DNA of 64,000 nt from Flavobacteriaceae bacterium (GCA_014238425.1 JABABD010000029.1:124001-188000); one strand, 5' to 3'; numbered from the stretch's first letter, positions 34,601 to 43,616 are shown. A program made the numbers and translations. Notes: generated by a model not told the origin, from the sequence alone.

Positions 34601-36367
34601 ATAGTCAATTGTGTTATAGTTATCATTTTCAGCAGAGCTAGTTTCAGATAAACCTACCATAAAAAGCTTGTCTGTTTGTGTTGCTGTCCATTGTATATAG
34701 CCATCGCCATCGATGGTTGCTGTGGTATTGAATCCAGCATTCCAGCTATTGCCACCACTGGTTTTGCTTATGGTGTTTCCGCTTATAGTAAGTCCAGTAT
34801 GCGGTGTGTCAATAGCATACGATGCTTCATAAGATTGGTTAGTGTCCCAGTTATAGTCGTCGTAATAATTGATGGTTAGTATTTCTACCAAGCCAGAACC
34901 AACGGCAACGGAGGGAAATGCTGAATCTGTATAGTAAATGTTTGTTCCAACAACAGTATGCTCTGACCTTCTAGTTTCGTATTGAACATAATTAGCGTTA
35001 CTTGCTGAATTTTGTATGGCTACTCTAGAAGCATTGCTATTGACGAATCCCGTATAAGCTACCCTGCCAAATGCGTCATACTTGCTAAAATTCCACTGAT
35101 CTGGGCTTTTGGCTTTTTGATTTGCATCTTGGGTCATGACAGGCTGGTCCAGAAGATTGTAGACAATATATTCCCAACCTTTGCCGGGTATTTTCTTTTC
35201 TACCAAACGGTTTCTGTGATCATATACATATTGATAACATAAGTCATCGAGTTTTGCTGCCGTTGGTAGTGCTGTATTCGCCTCGGTCTTTGGCGGTAAC
35301 ACATAAGAAAGATTACCATGATCATCATACACATAATAGGTGTCGTGAGCTGTTGAGACACTACCAACATCGGCATAGGTTCGCTTTAAAATAACGCGAC
35401 CTAGTTTGTCCTTGAATTCTTCGGTAGTATGATTTTTGGTTGTACCAGTATGGTTTTCATCCTTAGTAACAGACTTATACAATTCGCCAGCTGCATAATA
35501 CCCTGTGCCACCCGTTAAGGTTGGTGTATAGGTATTGTTGGCAAAAGATAGTGAGACAGTATAGTTCCTCACTTCAGAACTCGCATTAGTGAGATAGCCC
35601 AATTCTATTTCATGGCCTTGGCCCATAGCCCAATCAGATCCAGGAGCTGCTTGTTTGGTGACCCTATTAAGAGGGGAAGCTTCAAAGGCTTTTTCTGAAT
35701 AGGGGTTGGTGGTGTTTTCATACTTGGTGGTATTATAGAATGCCGTCGTAGCCGATCCTGCCAAAGTAGCATAAGAACCGCCATTACTAGTTACTGCATA
35801 AGGCATATACTCTTTGGTTTGCCTTCCTAAAGCGTCATATTCCATATGGGTAAGAATGTCTTCTTCATTGCCTCCAGCACGAATACCAATACTTTGCATA
35901 GCTCTACCCAAGCCGTCAAAATAGTTGACGCTCTCCAGTTTGTCATCATCATCTAATTGCGTCACATCTGTGGTGGCAATTCTTGGGGTTAGCGTATGCA
36001 CATAATTCTCATTGCTCAAACCCGTTGATGAGGACCCTGTACTGATCGTTACATTTAAAGTACTCAACGTAGTTGAGCCGTTTTTAATGGTCACGGTACC
36101 TGAACCTGCAGCACCCCATTGTACTGTGGCGTAGTAAGTGGTTGTGCCTGCATAAAGGCCGTTTGTCGTTAAAGTGCCTCCAGTTATGGTCCAACTAGGG
36201 GATATTAGCATAAATGTGCTAGCATACTCATAGGTTTGTGTACTATAAGCACCTGTTGGTGTAGGGCCAGTAATGTTCTGCGTAAAACCTGTTTGAACAA
36301 ACGTCAATAAGAGTAATACGCTTATAGCGATTGTTTTTGGAAATGATCTGTATGTTGTTTTTAACAT
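31652..36367 (-). CDS. Large RHS/YD-repeat secreted toxin-like protein (DUF6443)
   Basis: 1571 residues with a Sec signal peptide (MLKTTYRSFPKTIAISVLLL, cut after FTQ). In order: a PKD-like domain (about 35-110), the DUF6443 segment (VHTLTPRIATTDVTQLDDD), YD repeats, a beta-sandwich-like domain at about 540-690 and a second copy at about 830-985 (shared IDYAIYI, VGD/IGD-F-x-ER). More YD repeats and the RHS core (YYPFGLRHKGYNN, ARNYDPALGRWMNLDPLAEQ, DPDG, ending near 1345) follow. The variable tail has a LysM-like segment (YEAEAGDSAWSLYTQHGEKD) and ends in a PBCV-type basic adaptor motif (SRGGKYYINKNGNKTYL). No type IX sorting domain is visible at the C-terminus. No obvious toxin catalytic motif was recognised. 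Confidence 0.85.
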   Translation of the reverse strand: MLKTTYRSFPKTIAISVLLLLTFVQTGFTQNITGPTPTGAYSTQTYEYASTFMLISPSWTITGGTLTTNGLYAGTTTYYATVQWGAAGSGTVTIKNGSTTLSTLNVTISTGSSSTGLSNENYVHTLTPRIATTDVTQLDDDDKLESVNYFDGLGRAMQSIGIRAGGNEEDILTHMEYDALGRQTKEYMPYAVTSNGGSYATLAGSATTAFYNTTKYENTTNPYSEKAFEASPLNRVTKQAAPGSDWAMGQGHEIELGYLTNASSEVRNYTVSLSFANNTYTPTLTGGTGYYAAGELYKSVTKDENHTGTTKNHTTEEFKDKLGRVILKRTYADVGSVSTAHDTYYVYDDHGNLSYVLPPKTEANTALPTAAKLDDLCYQYVYDHRNRLVEKKIPGKGWEYIVYNLLDQPVMTQDANQKAKSPDQWNFSKYDAFGRVAYTGFVNSNASRVAIQNSASNANYVQYETRRSEHTVVGTNIYYTDSAFPSVAVGSGLVEILTINYYDDYNWDTNQSYEASYAIDTPHTGLTISGNTISKTSGGNSWNAGFNTTATIDGDGYIQWTATQTDKLFMVGLSETSSAENDNYNTIDYAIYIGPSNNKRVYIYEEGVSQYQPSIYFEIGDVFRVERSGDQILYKINDIVVHTSITPSVGTLIGDSSFATIGAAIENVFIGYSALGQAFTSNVKGLATGSKVRVLGTANWTTSSTYYDDKARPIHTSSVNSFLDTEDAISTQFDFIGQALKTHSTHKLGANLPIVSNSKFSYDHAGRLLTQTQKVNLDNEELITKNNYDALGQLVQKQVGGNISTPTNYINMANVSASGNDITKTSGTNAWNVAGVATQETIPGDGYIGFKVTSVLESYMVGLSYTDSNVHYNTIDYAIYIVYGSTRRVFVYENGVNKGEKTKYVVGDEFSIERRGTTIHYLKNGEIFYTSLAPTTTAPMLGDVSIYHTGALIKDLLLVDLEKSLQDVNYTYNVRGWLKGINNTAGSNAAITLGSGDLFGFQINYNNPTDATKKLFNGNISQTLWNTTSVNPAPYNTVSNKYTYTYDALNRITSGSDSTGKYDLYGLTYDKNGNIKTLKRDGKTHATNNTFGLMDDLTYHYDKSGESNQLIKVIDASGTEGFKDSVATTNDYWHDVNGNMKQDNNKGIVGINYNHLNLPTLVIFSATKKIEYFYDATGVKLRKRVIDSGNPDVYTYYAGNYIYEDSTLKFFSHPEGYVEPDGSDFNYVYQYKDHLGNIRLSYSDNNDNGLVNSSEIIEENNYYPFGLRHKGYNNVINGTDHPYGFGGKEEQDELGLGWIDITARNYDPALGRWMNLDPLAEQMRRHSPYNYAFNNPIFFMDPDGMSPDWIRTVGDNGTITYEAEAGDSAWSLYTQHGEKDGFTAEQADEIVQDGHGPNRVVDGKEYSNISPEDTVAIHTDTGQESTEAEINTPEETSAEGLTTSTSTATELEIPNMGLFGDVTGANAEMERTVIDMNQSLDIYEAEGLMPYLYDQIGNAHSDIGINFGQRKTSNKSSSGSRGTTSAKATSSQTVTVSGQKKTIQTGSRGGKYYINKNGNKTYLNRDGTKRN

Positions 36368-36379
36368 GGGTCCTAGGTT

Positions 36380-36787
36380 TTATGAGCGAGTTATAGAATC
36401 GATTATGAATATGTACTGTGTAGCCTGAGTATTGCTGGGCTGTGTAAGTGTAGCGGAAATCCCCGTAGTTTGACCCGTTAATGACAAACTGAAGGGCAGG
36501 CCGTTTACCATGAGATCATATGTTACCATACCGATGTCTGTTGTGATGTCCCAATCTCCCGAGCTATCGCTGATCACAAAATCAAGGTGGTGGTCTTGGT
36601 CAGCGGCATGCTGGGTCCACCTAATAACATTACCCGTTCTTTTGATACTAGAGCTAATAGCGGTATCATATCCATTCACTTGTACCAGCTCACTATGAAG
36701 TGTAAAATCTGTATTTCCTGTTTGGGCGTTCATTTCAAAAGACATTAATAACAATAGAAATAAAGCGCCTTTAATCATATGTTTCAT
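36380..36787 (-). CDS. Small secreted protein between the two RHS genes
   Basis: 135 residues. Signal peptide MKHMIKGALFLLLLMSFEMNAQ, then a beta-rich domain of about 110 residues (FTLHSELVQVNGYDTAISSS, GMVTYDLMVNGLPFSLSLTG). No family is recognised. It lies 23 bp after one RHS gene and 12 bp before the other, so all three should be co-transcribed. It may be a chaperone or accessory subunit of the RHS proteins. Confidence 0.65.
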   Translation of the reverse strand: MKHMIKGALFLLLLMSFEMNAQTGNTDFTLHSELVQVNGYDTAISSSIKRTGNVIRWTQHAADQDHHLDFVISDSSGDWDITTDIGMVTYDLMVNGLPFSLSLTGQTTGISATLTQPSNTQATQYIFIIDSITRS

Positions 36788-36810
36788 GAGATATATGTTT
36801 TTGTTATTAA

Positions 36811-39800
36811 TTATTGTTTGTAGTTGTAAGCGTTCTTACTTAAGATGTTGCCATCGGCGTCCTTTACAGAGTCTAATCTGTTTAAATCGTCATAGAAGTA
36901 ATAGGAGGTGTATCCTTTTGGATCCGTCACACTGGTAATACCAACTGCGGGGTCATAGGTGTAGGTTGTTACCATGGCATTAGGCAAGGAATCTCGCAAC
37001 GCATTGAGAACGGCTCTTAAAGTTTTTTCTTTACAGCTTCCTGAATCCATACAATGATCATCATCGAGATCAGACAGGTTTTGAATATTACTTACTTGAC
37101 TCGATACTTCATTATAGCTTGCGTTTTCTATCTTGGCAACAGGTAAGGTTTCGTCATAACCCCATATGTACACCGCATGAGCGCCATGTTCTTTAGAGAC
37201 TTCTTGGATATTGCCATCACTATAATAGCCATGATAGGCCAATCGTTTTTCAGGAGACGATGTCCCTTTAGATACTTTGATTTCCTCTAGTTCCACAAGA
37301 TCTGTATGGAATTCGTTATAGATACTCTGTGATGTTGACTGTATGACACCATCGACATACTCCCGTTTATAAATGGGCGCATTGATCTTGTTCAGCACCA
37401 CCATCTTGGCAATGTCTGCTTGTTGGGCACTTGTGTAATCGCTGGTAGGATACGATTCAACAGGATAGAACAATTCTGTTTTATAATGCTTTTCAACGCC
37501 ACTAACATCCATATAACTATGCACGCGCTTTTGCTGAAAATTCACGCTGTTATATTCGAATGTTTGACGGCTTTCGGTCACCGATTGATTGCCCAACGTG
37601 TCATAGAAATAGTCTTTAGTAGTGGATCCTAATAGTTTTGCCCAACCAGAATTGAAACCTGTATCCAAATGTGTAAAAGCACCGAGACCACAATCATCAA
37701 AAGTAAGAATACAAGGAGTTCCCTGACCTCCACAAGTAGGAATATTGATCTCTCCATTTTTATTTTCATAAAACGCATAATGATCATAAAACTGGAACCA
37801 TGGACAGGAATCTGTTTTATATGTTGCCCTAGATGTAAAAATGGCATCTTCGGTAAACTCATAATCAGGCAAGCTGCTCGTATTCAAATTACTCACTTCC
37901 TTTAATATCCTATTGGCATTGTCAAACACTTTTTGTTTGAGTGGCAGTCCACGTTTATAATCTAGATTGGGTGCAGGGCTCGAATAAGGGAGTCCAAAAA
38001 CACCAAATGGACTCGGATACTCATAGGGTGAGGTAAAACTAAAAGTTGAATAACCATTACCTTGTTCAGACATCTTTACATGTCGATACCCCACATAATT
38101 GCCTTGCGACAATTCAATATTCAAGCCCGTCTCAACAATACTATAGGTCGCAGTTGCAGGCTCGAACTCGGAAGAAATATTGAATTGACGCCTAAATAAA
38201 TAATGCGTTTTATTTAATGAATATCGTCTCTCAAATCCTTTATAAAAAGAAGGTGTATCGAGAACCCCTGAAGATACACTGGCATTAGTTTCATCGTTAT
38301 AAGTGTAAGTGATTTTCTTTTGGTCTGGTCCTGAAGCATCATTCTTAAAGATGACGTCTTTTATGCGCACACCACCACCGATCATCTCTTGATCTAGCTG
38401 TGCAGCTTCTTCTTGATAATTAATAGTAATATTCCCGGAAATACTGTAAGGATCTGCTAATATATCATCATGGTACTCTAAACTGATATCGTAGGCGCCA
38501 GCAGGAATGCCCGTTACATAACAATCAGCATCCATTGGTATTCTTTTTTCAAAGCCATTACCATCCTTTAATGAGATGCGATGGATATTCTCGTAGGCGT
38601 TTCCTGCAGTGACATCAATATCTATATTGAGGTCTTGGGTAAAATCTAAAGTGATCGATCCGATGACACTTGGCAATGGAAGCGATGAAGGGTAGGTATA
38701 ACTAAATGATCCATTGAATTGCTGTGTGACAACATTCCTTGGGTTTTGCATATAGTCATCATATCCAATGGCTTGGTCTTGCAGATAGGAATAGCTATTA
38801 TGTTCAAAATTGAATTCTTTGATGCCACCTGTAGGGTAGGTAATGCTGGATAGCAATCCCGTTTTTACAGTGTGATCATTATATGTACTGGCCGTTGTAC
38901 AACCAGATACAGATAGCCAAATGCCACTATAGTAACCCCAAGGATCGCGTTCAAAAGAATCAAACCCAGGTAAGTTTTCTTTATTGTTATATGCAAGCTG
39001 GTACTCATTAATCAATGTGCCCGCTTTCTCTTCGACCTTCATAAGCCATAGTCTATAGGACGTTGGCGATGTTGAAGTATCTGTCGTCGTTTCATATGTG
39101 AGAGTGAACCTCTTGTTCTCGACGCTATTCTCATCCTTTATGATCACATCGGTCAAGTACTTACCACCTGTTTCTGGGTGTGCTGTAGTAGACAATGTAT
39201 ATGAAACACTAGTGCCATCCTTAAAGACAATACTAGACAACTTCTTGGTGGTGGCTTGAATGGTATTATAGGAGATAGTGGACTCTGGTTTGAGAATGGA
39301 CACATTATAATCATTAATAAGTTTATCTGTCCTATGTAGTAAATTTGTAATGTCATTGGTGGTTCTAGACACCGATGCCGTATAATCTTCTACTACCGAA
39401 GTGTAATTAAAGGTCGCTAACTCCACATTATTGCTGGTCTTGACCTTGGACAGGTGCCAAGCAGAATTGACATTAAAATAATTCGAGCCTCCAGAAGCAG
39501 GAATGCTACCCACACCACCTTGTGGTGTTGAGCCACTAAAAGGGTGTGTTTTCGTTGTTTCTATAATATCAAACACATATTTATAGCCGTAAGGGTCGGT
39601 CACTGTAAAACTGCTAATGACATAGGTCGTTGCATTGAAATTAAACTCAATCTTGATGTTCGCATTCTTCGAGATCAGTTTTGGTGTCAAGACACTCCCC
39701 ACTTTTACAATGGCAAAACGCCCACTGTAATTCAAGAAATTGAATTGATAGAGATCTGGATCCGTATCATATCTATCGGCGCTACTCCCAACCGCTTTCC

Positions 39801-40260
39801 AGTTGAATTCTTCCTTATCTGGGATTGACAGGTTATCATAGTTCCAATAATCATCATTGTGCAACACACCAGTTTCCTTGCCTGAGGCAGAACTCCCTTT
39901 AGTTATTTCATCAGGTATACCACCACGAACGGTTCTAGAAATACTGCCTCCAGCAAATAGAGACCATCCCGTACCTGTCCAACTCGAGCGGTTATCGACC
40001 TTAATACCTTGCGTATTATACTGCAAGGTCAGGCCTAGACCCAGATCTTTATTCAAACCTTTACTAAAAAGCGGTATGGATATATTTGGTTGCCCTGTGT
40101 AATGACTTATTGGAACTTCCTCAAATTGCATCAAATTAGCAACTGTTGGTGAGGGTTTGATTACTTCTGGAAGGTCAATGGCATTGTTTTGGCCCACTAC
40201 TAAATTTAGGCTAAGAAAAAGTGTGATTAAGGAAACGATTGCTGTTTTTCTAAACATCAT
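36811..40260 (-). CDS. RHS/YD-repeat secreted protein without a toxin tip
   Basis: 1149 residues with a signal peptide (MMFRKTAIVSLITLFLSLNLVVGQ). The N-terminal region (VANLMQFEEVPISHYTGQPN, LGLGLTLQYNTQGIKV, SWTGTGWSLFAGGSISRTVRG) is the Bacteroidota RHS-shell start. YD repeats run to the C-terminus, which stops in the middle of the repeat region (YYFYDDLNRLDSVKDADGN) with no RHS core or variable tip. It is the first gene of a three-gene operon and may form the front half of a shell completed by the second RHS protein. Confidence 0.85.
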   Translation of the reverse strand: MMFRKTAIVSLITLFLSLNLVVGQNNAIDLPEVIKPSPTVANLMQFEEVPISHYTGQPNISIPLFSKGLNKDLGLGLTLQYNTQGIKVDNRSSWTGTGWSLFAGGSISRTVRGGIPDEITKGSSASGKETGVLHNDDYWNYDNLSIPDKEEFNWKAVGSSADRYDTDPDLYQFNFLNYSGRFAIVKVGSVLTPKLISKNANIKIEFNFNATTYVISSFTVTDPYGYKYVFDIIETTKTHPFSGSTPQGGVGSIPASGGSNYFNVNSAWHLSKVKTSNNVELATFNYTSVVEDYTASVSRTTNDITNLLHRTDKLINDYNVSILKPESTISYNTIQATTKKLSSIVFKDGTSVSYTLSTTAHPETGGKYLTDVIIKDENSVENKRFTLTYETTTDTSTSPTSYRLWLMKVEEKAGTLINEYQLAYNNKENLPGFDSFERDPWGYYSGIWLSVSGCTTASTYNDHTVKTGLLSSITYPTGGIKEFNFEHNSYSYLQDQAIGYDDYMQNPRNVVTQQFNGSFSYTYPSSLPLPSVIGSITLDFTQDLNIDIDVTAGNAYENIHRISLKDGNGFEKRIPMDADCYVTGIPAGAYDISLEYHDDILADPYSISGNITINYQEEAAQLDQEMIGGGVRIKDVIFKNDASGPDQKKITYTYNDETNASVSSGVLDTPSFYKGFERRYSLNKTHYLFRRQFNISSEFEPATATYSIVETGLNIELSQGNYVGYRHVKMSEQGNGYSTFSFTSPYEYPSPFGVFGLPYSSPAPNLDYKRGLPLKQKVFDNANRILKEVSNLNTSSLPDYEFTEDAIFTSRATYKTDSCPWFQFYDHYAFYENKNGEINIPTCGGQGTPCILTFDDCGLGAFTHLDTGFNSGWAKLLGSTTKDYFYDTLGNQSVTESRQTFEYNSVNFQQKRVHSYMDVSGVEKHYKTELFYPVESYPTSDYTSAQQADIAKMVVLNKINAPIYKREYVDGVIQSTSQSIYNEFHTDLVELEEIKVSKGTSSPEKRLAYHGYYSDGNIQEVSKEHGAHAVYIWGYDETLPVAKIENASYNEVSSQVSNIQNLSDLDDDHCMDSGSCKEKTLRAVLNALRDSLPNAMVTTYTYDPAVGITSVTDPKGYTSYYFYDDLNRLDSVKDADGNILSKNAYNYKQ

Positions 40261-40440
40261 AATGGCTTATATTAAAATTTGTAAATATCTAAAGCGTAAG
40301 TATGGAGAATCGCTTTTCTGTTATTCGAAGACCGCCTAAAAAATGATTTGAGTCATTTATAACTCATAAAGAATACTTCTTAGCAGTTTTTAAATAGCTT
40401 TTCCCCCGTCTAAAATTATTTAGAATGAGAACAGAAGCAT

Positions 40441-40452
40441 TACGGTTCAGCC
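40441..40452 (-). promoter_or_regulatory. GGCTGAACCGTA element facing the RHS operon
   Basis: Reads GGCTGAACCGTA on the minus strand, about 180 bp upstream of the first RHS gene. It matches the elements at 40564 and 51625 in 10 or more of 12 positions. Confidence 0.5.
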
Positions 40453-40563
40453 GTACAATTAGAACAGTAATAGCATACAATTCTTACGGGCTCTAATCCT
40501 CTTTTCTATATTGCAAGCTTAATTAACTCTACCCAAAGTAATGTTCAACCATACATTTATTAT

Positions 40564-40575
40564 GGTCGAACCGTA
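40564..40575 (+). promoter_or_regulatory. GGTCGAACCGTA element facing the response regulator operon
   Basis: Plus-strand GGTCGAACCGTA, 76 bp before the response regulator start. It is oriented toward that gene and the first half of the secretion cluster. Confidence 0.5.
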
Positions 40576-40651
40576 GACCCTATTCGGCGACAATGAAGAC
40601 ATTGGTATATGGCTCTGACAAGGCTTTGGTATAGGTAAAAAGAAATTTTGT

Positions 40652-41329
40652 ATGCTTAAGAAATGGAATGTTTTGATCATTGATGATCACCCTTTAATTA
40701 TTAGATGTCATAAAAATGCCTTAGAACAAATTGAAAAGAATCATCCTAAACTTAGTTTTAAAATTAGAACCGCTGGTGACTGCGACACGGCTAATTTTGA
40801 AATTGAAAATGCCGTTAACGGAATTCCGTTTGATTTAGTCTTATTAGATATCAGGTTGCCACATTCAAAATGCAACACCCTTTTGTCTGGTGAAGATATT
40901 GGGTTAAAAATTAAAGAGCTGTTTAGTAAGGTAAGAATCATTGTTTTCACTTCTTACACAGACAATTATCGAATTAGTAACATATTACACAATTTGAATC
41001 CTGAAGGGTTTCTTATCAAAGAAGATATTTCATTTCAAGATCTTGTGGATGCGATAACTAATGTCATTTTCGATCCTCCGTTTTATAGTAAGGCAATCAT
41101 GAAATTATTTAGGAATCAAATTTCTAATGAATTTATCCTTGATAATATAGATAGACAACTGCTGTATCATCTATCTATTGGTTCTATGACCAAGGATCTC
41201 CCGAAAGTTATTCCGCTCTCACTAGCTGGAATAGAAAAGAGAAAACGAAAACTAAAAGATTTGTTCGACGCAGATCATAACGAAGATAAACTCCTAATTG
41301 AAAAAGCTCGAGAGAAAGGTTTTATATAA
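40652..41329 (+). CDS. Response regulator with divergent C-terminal HTH
   Basis: 225 residues. The receiver domain has D11-D12 (LIIDDHP), phospho-acceptor D66 (LVLLDIRLP), T100 (VFTSYTD) and K123 (FLIKED). The C-terminal region (DRQLLYHLSIGSMTKDLPKVIPLSLAGIEKRKRKLKDLF) aligns with the LuxR/FixJ type HTH by spacing but is divergent. No partner kinase gene is nearby. Sitting between the RHS operon and the secretion genes, with similar DNA elements at both promoters, it is the best candidate for their activator. The first pseudopilin starts 8 bp after its stop. Confidence 0.82.
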   Translation: MLKKWNVLIIDDHPLIIRCHKNALEQIEKNHPKLSFKIRTAGDCDTANFEIENAVNGIPFDLVLLDIRLPHSKCNTLLSGEDIGLKIKELFSKVRIIVFTSYTDNYRISNILHNLNPEGFLIKEDISFQDLVDAITNVIFDPPFYSKAIMKLFRNQISNEFILDNIDRQLLYHLSIGSMTKDLPKVIPLSLAGIEKRKRKLKDLFDADHNEDKLLIEKAREKGFI

Positions 41330-41337
41330 TAAAGATT

Positions 41338-41730
41338 ATGAAAACACCTGCATTTAATTTACAAGAGGTTCTTATTGTTCTATGCATCATTGGAATATTG
41401 CTCTTACTGGCATTACCTAATTTGATGCCGCTTATTGGGAAGACCAAAAGCTATGAAGCGCAGATACAATTAAAGTATATCTATAATGCGCAAACCATGA
41501 ATCGCTATATGTATTCACGGTTTTCGAATGACTTAAATGAGATTGATTTTGAGGCTCCAAAAACGGTCAAAGAAAATGGATCCTCTAACTATATGTATGA
41601 AGTTTTAGAAGCTAACAACGCTAGTTTTAAAGCAAGAGCCACAGCTATTACAGATTTTGATGGCGATGGTATTTTTAATGTATGGGAAGTCGACGAGAAT
41701 GGAAACCCGAAACAAATAACAAAAGATTGA
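41338..41730 (+). CDS. Major pseudopilin-like protein (GspG type)
   Basis: 130 residues. The prepilin signal is short, with processing before F6 (MKTPA-FNLQEVLIVLCIIG): hydrophobic helix and Glu at +5 as in type IV pilins, although the -1 residue is Ala rather than Gly. The C-terminal part (ITDFDGDGIFNVWEVDENGNPK) has an aspartate-rich loop, like the calcium site of GspG. It would polymerise into the pseudopilus that drives secretion. First structural gene after the response regulator. Confidence 0.8.
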   Translation: MKTPAFNLQEVLIVLCIIGILLLLALPNLMPLIGKTKSYEAQIQLKYIYNAQTMNRYMYSRFSNDLNEIDFEAPKTVKENGSSNYMYEVLEANNASFKARATAITDFDGDGIFNVWEVDENGNPKQITKD

Positions 41731-42206
41731 TACTAATTAAAATCATATTGGTTATCACCTTTGCTATGATCTTCTTTCAGGACTTGAAAGAGCGCATGGT
41801 ATACTGGCCTCTTTTCTTGATAGCCATGATTGGCTGTGGCGTTTTGCATTACACTAATACCTTAGGATCTCTTTTTTCTATATCAGTAGTAATGAATTTA
41901 ATATTTGTTAGTGTTTTGCTATCTGTGATATATCTATATTCTAGACTCAAGATGAAAATTGCATTCAGCGACGCAATAGGGCTCGGAGATGTTTTACTTT
42001 TTTTAGCGCTTGCGTTTTCATTTTCCACAGTTTCGTTTATTATCATATTCGTTTTTTCTCTGATCTTTTCATTGGTGTTGCATATGCTTTTAAAGCAAAT
42101 ATCTACTCATAAAGTAATTCCCTTGGCTGGTAACATGAGTCTTTTCTTTACACTAGTGTATATAGCTCATTGGTCAGGATTTATTAATTCAATCTATAGT
42201 ATTTAA
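41727..42206 (+). CDS. Minimal prepilin peptidase (A24 family)
   Basis: 159 residues from a TTG that overlaps the pseudopilin stop (TTGA). An ATG at 41682 in the same frame would overlap it by 49 bp and add a non-hydrophobic leader, so it is less likely. About six membrane helices. The two catalytic aspartates are in FFQDLKERMVYW and the GxGD motif AIGLGDVLLF. The N-methylating, zinc-binding domain of classical GspO/PilD is absent, as in TadV-type peptidases. It would cleave the four pseudopilins of this cluster. Confidence 0.78.
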   Translation: MILIKIILVITFAMIFFQDLKERMVYWPLFLIAMIGCGVLHYTNTLGSLFSISVVMNLIFVSVLLSVIYLYSRLKMKIAFSDAIGLGDVLLFLALAFSFSTVSFIIIFVFSLIFSLVLHMLLKQISTHKVIPLAGNMSLFFTLVYIAHWSGFINSIYSI

Positions 42207-42209
42207 GGG

Positions 42210-43616
42210 ATGAAAGAAGATTTCTTAATATCGACCTCTTTAAAGCAGCTCATAAGTAGTGAGCAGGCTTATCAATACCAGATTATCCCAGTCGAAGCTC
42301 AAAATGGAACTCTAAAATTTAAAGCGTACAATACGTCTGAAATACTTAAACAAGAACTCCAAGTCGTTTTAGGTAAGCACATAGAGTTCATTCCCGAAAG
42401 TCAAGAAAACATTGAACATTACCTAGCATTAAATTTCAGGAAGCGAGACAAACGCGAAACCGAAAATTTGCATTACAGCAGTGATTTTCTAGAAAAACTT
42501 TTAGTTACGGCCAAAGATATCGGTAGTAGTGACATTCATTTTGAGCCTTATGAAAACTCTTGTAGGGTTCGGTATCGATTAGATGGCAAACTAAAAACGC
42601 AATTTGTCATTTCTTTAGATGAATACCCTGTTATTGTAAACAAACTGAAGATTAAAGCTGGCCTTGACATTTCTGAAAAACGTCTTCCGCAGGATGGCCG
42701 AATAACAATAAAAACAGATACGGATGAATTTGATATTCGTGTGTCGTCGCTTCCAACATTACATGGTGAAAAAATGGTGCTACGCGTTTTAAGTAAAGAT
42801 GCCAACCACATTCATTTAGAAGAACTAGGGTTTACTGAAAGAGAGCTAAAAATCTATACCGAAACCGTTAGAAAGCCAAACGGAATTATTCTTATCTCTG
42901 GACCAACAGGCTCAGGGAAAACAACCACGTTATATGCCACTTTAAAACAACTTAATACGGATGAGGCGAACATATTAACCATCGAAGATCCGATTGAATA
43001 CACTCTAGAAGGTGTTAATCAGGTACAGTTAAAAGAAAATATTGGCCTTGATTTTGCTAGTACGCTCAGGACTTTTTTAAGACAAGATCCAGATATTATT
43101 ATGGTTGGTGAAATTCGTGATGCAAAAACGGCAAATATGGCCATTCGTGCAGCATTGACAGGGCATCTGGTATTATCAACGATTCATACCAATTCGGCTT
43201 GGGCCACTATTTCTCGCTTGATTGATATGGACATTCCTTCTTTTCTCATTGCTAGTACCTTAAATGTGAGTGTGGCTCAACGCTTAGTTCGAAAGCTATG
43301 TGACCGCTGTAAGGAAGAAGTTCCTGTTACAAAAGACGTCTTCCCTGAGCATTTCACTATCCCTAAAAACTTAGACGCATATTTTGAAGCAAATGGATGT
43401 AATGATTGCTACCATACGGGCTACCAAGGCCGAAAAGCCATTTATGAAATCATTCCGATTACCAAGACTTTGATTGAATTTATAAAGCGGAATGATCTTG
43501 AAATAGATGATTATCTCAAAGAACAAGAAATTACGACGCTCAAACAGAATGCTATAGCATTAGTAAAAGATGGAATCACTTCCGTTGATGAAGTGTATTC
43601 CCTATTAACCGATTGA
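42210..43616 (+). CDS. Type II secretion / type IV pilus assembly ATPase (GspE/PilB)
   Basis: 468 residues. Walker A GPTGSGKT (231-238), Asp box IEDPIEY (258-264), Walker B DIIMVGEIRD (295-304) and His box TGHLVLSTIHTN (317-328) are all present. A tetracysteine zinc element follows (C364, C367, C397, C400). The N-terminal domain is short (about 90 residues). It supplies energy for pseudopilus assembly at the inner-membrane platform. It starts 3 bp after the peptidase gene. Confidence 0.93.
   Translation: MKEDFLISTSLKQLISSEQAYQYQIIPVEAQNGTLKFKAYNTSEILKQELQVVLGKHIEFIPESQENIEHYLALNFRKRDKRETENLHYSSDFLEKLLVTAKDIGSSDIHFEPYENSCRVRYRLDGKLKTQFVISLDEYPVIVNKLKIKAGLDISEKRLPQDGRITIKTDTDEFDIRVSSLPTLHGEKMVLRVLSKDANHIHLEELGFTERELKIYTETVRKPNGIILISGPTGSGKTTTLYATLKQLNTDEANILTIEDPIEYTLEGVNQVQLKENIGLDFASTLRTFLRQDPDIIMVGEIRDAKTANMAIRAALTGHLVLSTIHTNSAWATISRLIDMDIPSFLIASTLNVSVAQRLVRKLCDRCKEEVPVTKDVFPEHFTIPKNLDAYFEANGCNDCYHTGYQGRKAIYEIIPITKTLIEFIKRNDLEIDDYLKEQEITTLKQNAIALVKDGITSVDEVYSLLTD

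Larger units (their letters stand above)
40261..40651. other. Divergent control region between RHS operon and response regulator
   Basis: 391 bp without a gene. It contains two oriented GAACCGTA elements (listed separately), a weaker relative (TGTTCAACCATA at 40542-40553) and no clear TAnnTTTG box on either strand. The missing housekeeping box suggests activation by a specific regulator. Confidence 0.6.

Noticed and set aside
31652-40260. Type IX secretion of the RHS proteins
   Set aside because: Neither C-terminus shows a T9SS sorting domain; one ends in a basic adaptor motif, the other in a YD repeat.
41682-41726. ATG start for the prepilin peptidase at 41682
   Set aside because: It would overlap the pseudopilin by 49 bp and place a charged leader before the first helix; a TTG coupled to the stop codon fits better, though this is not certain.
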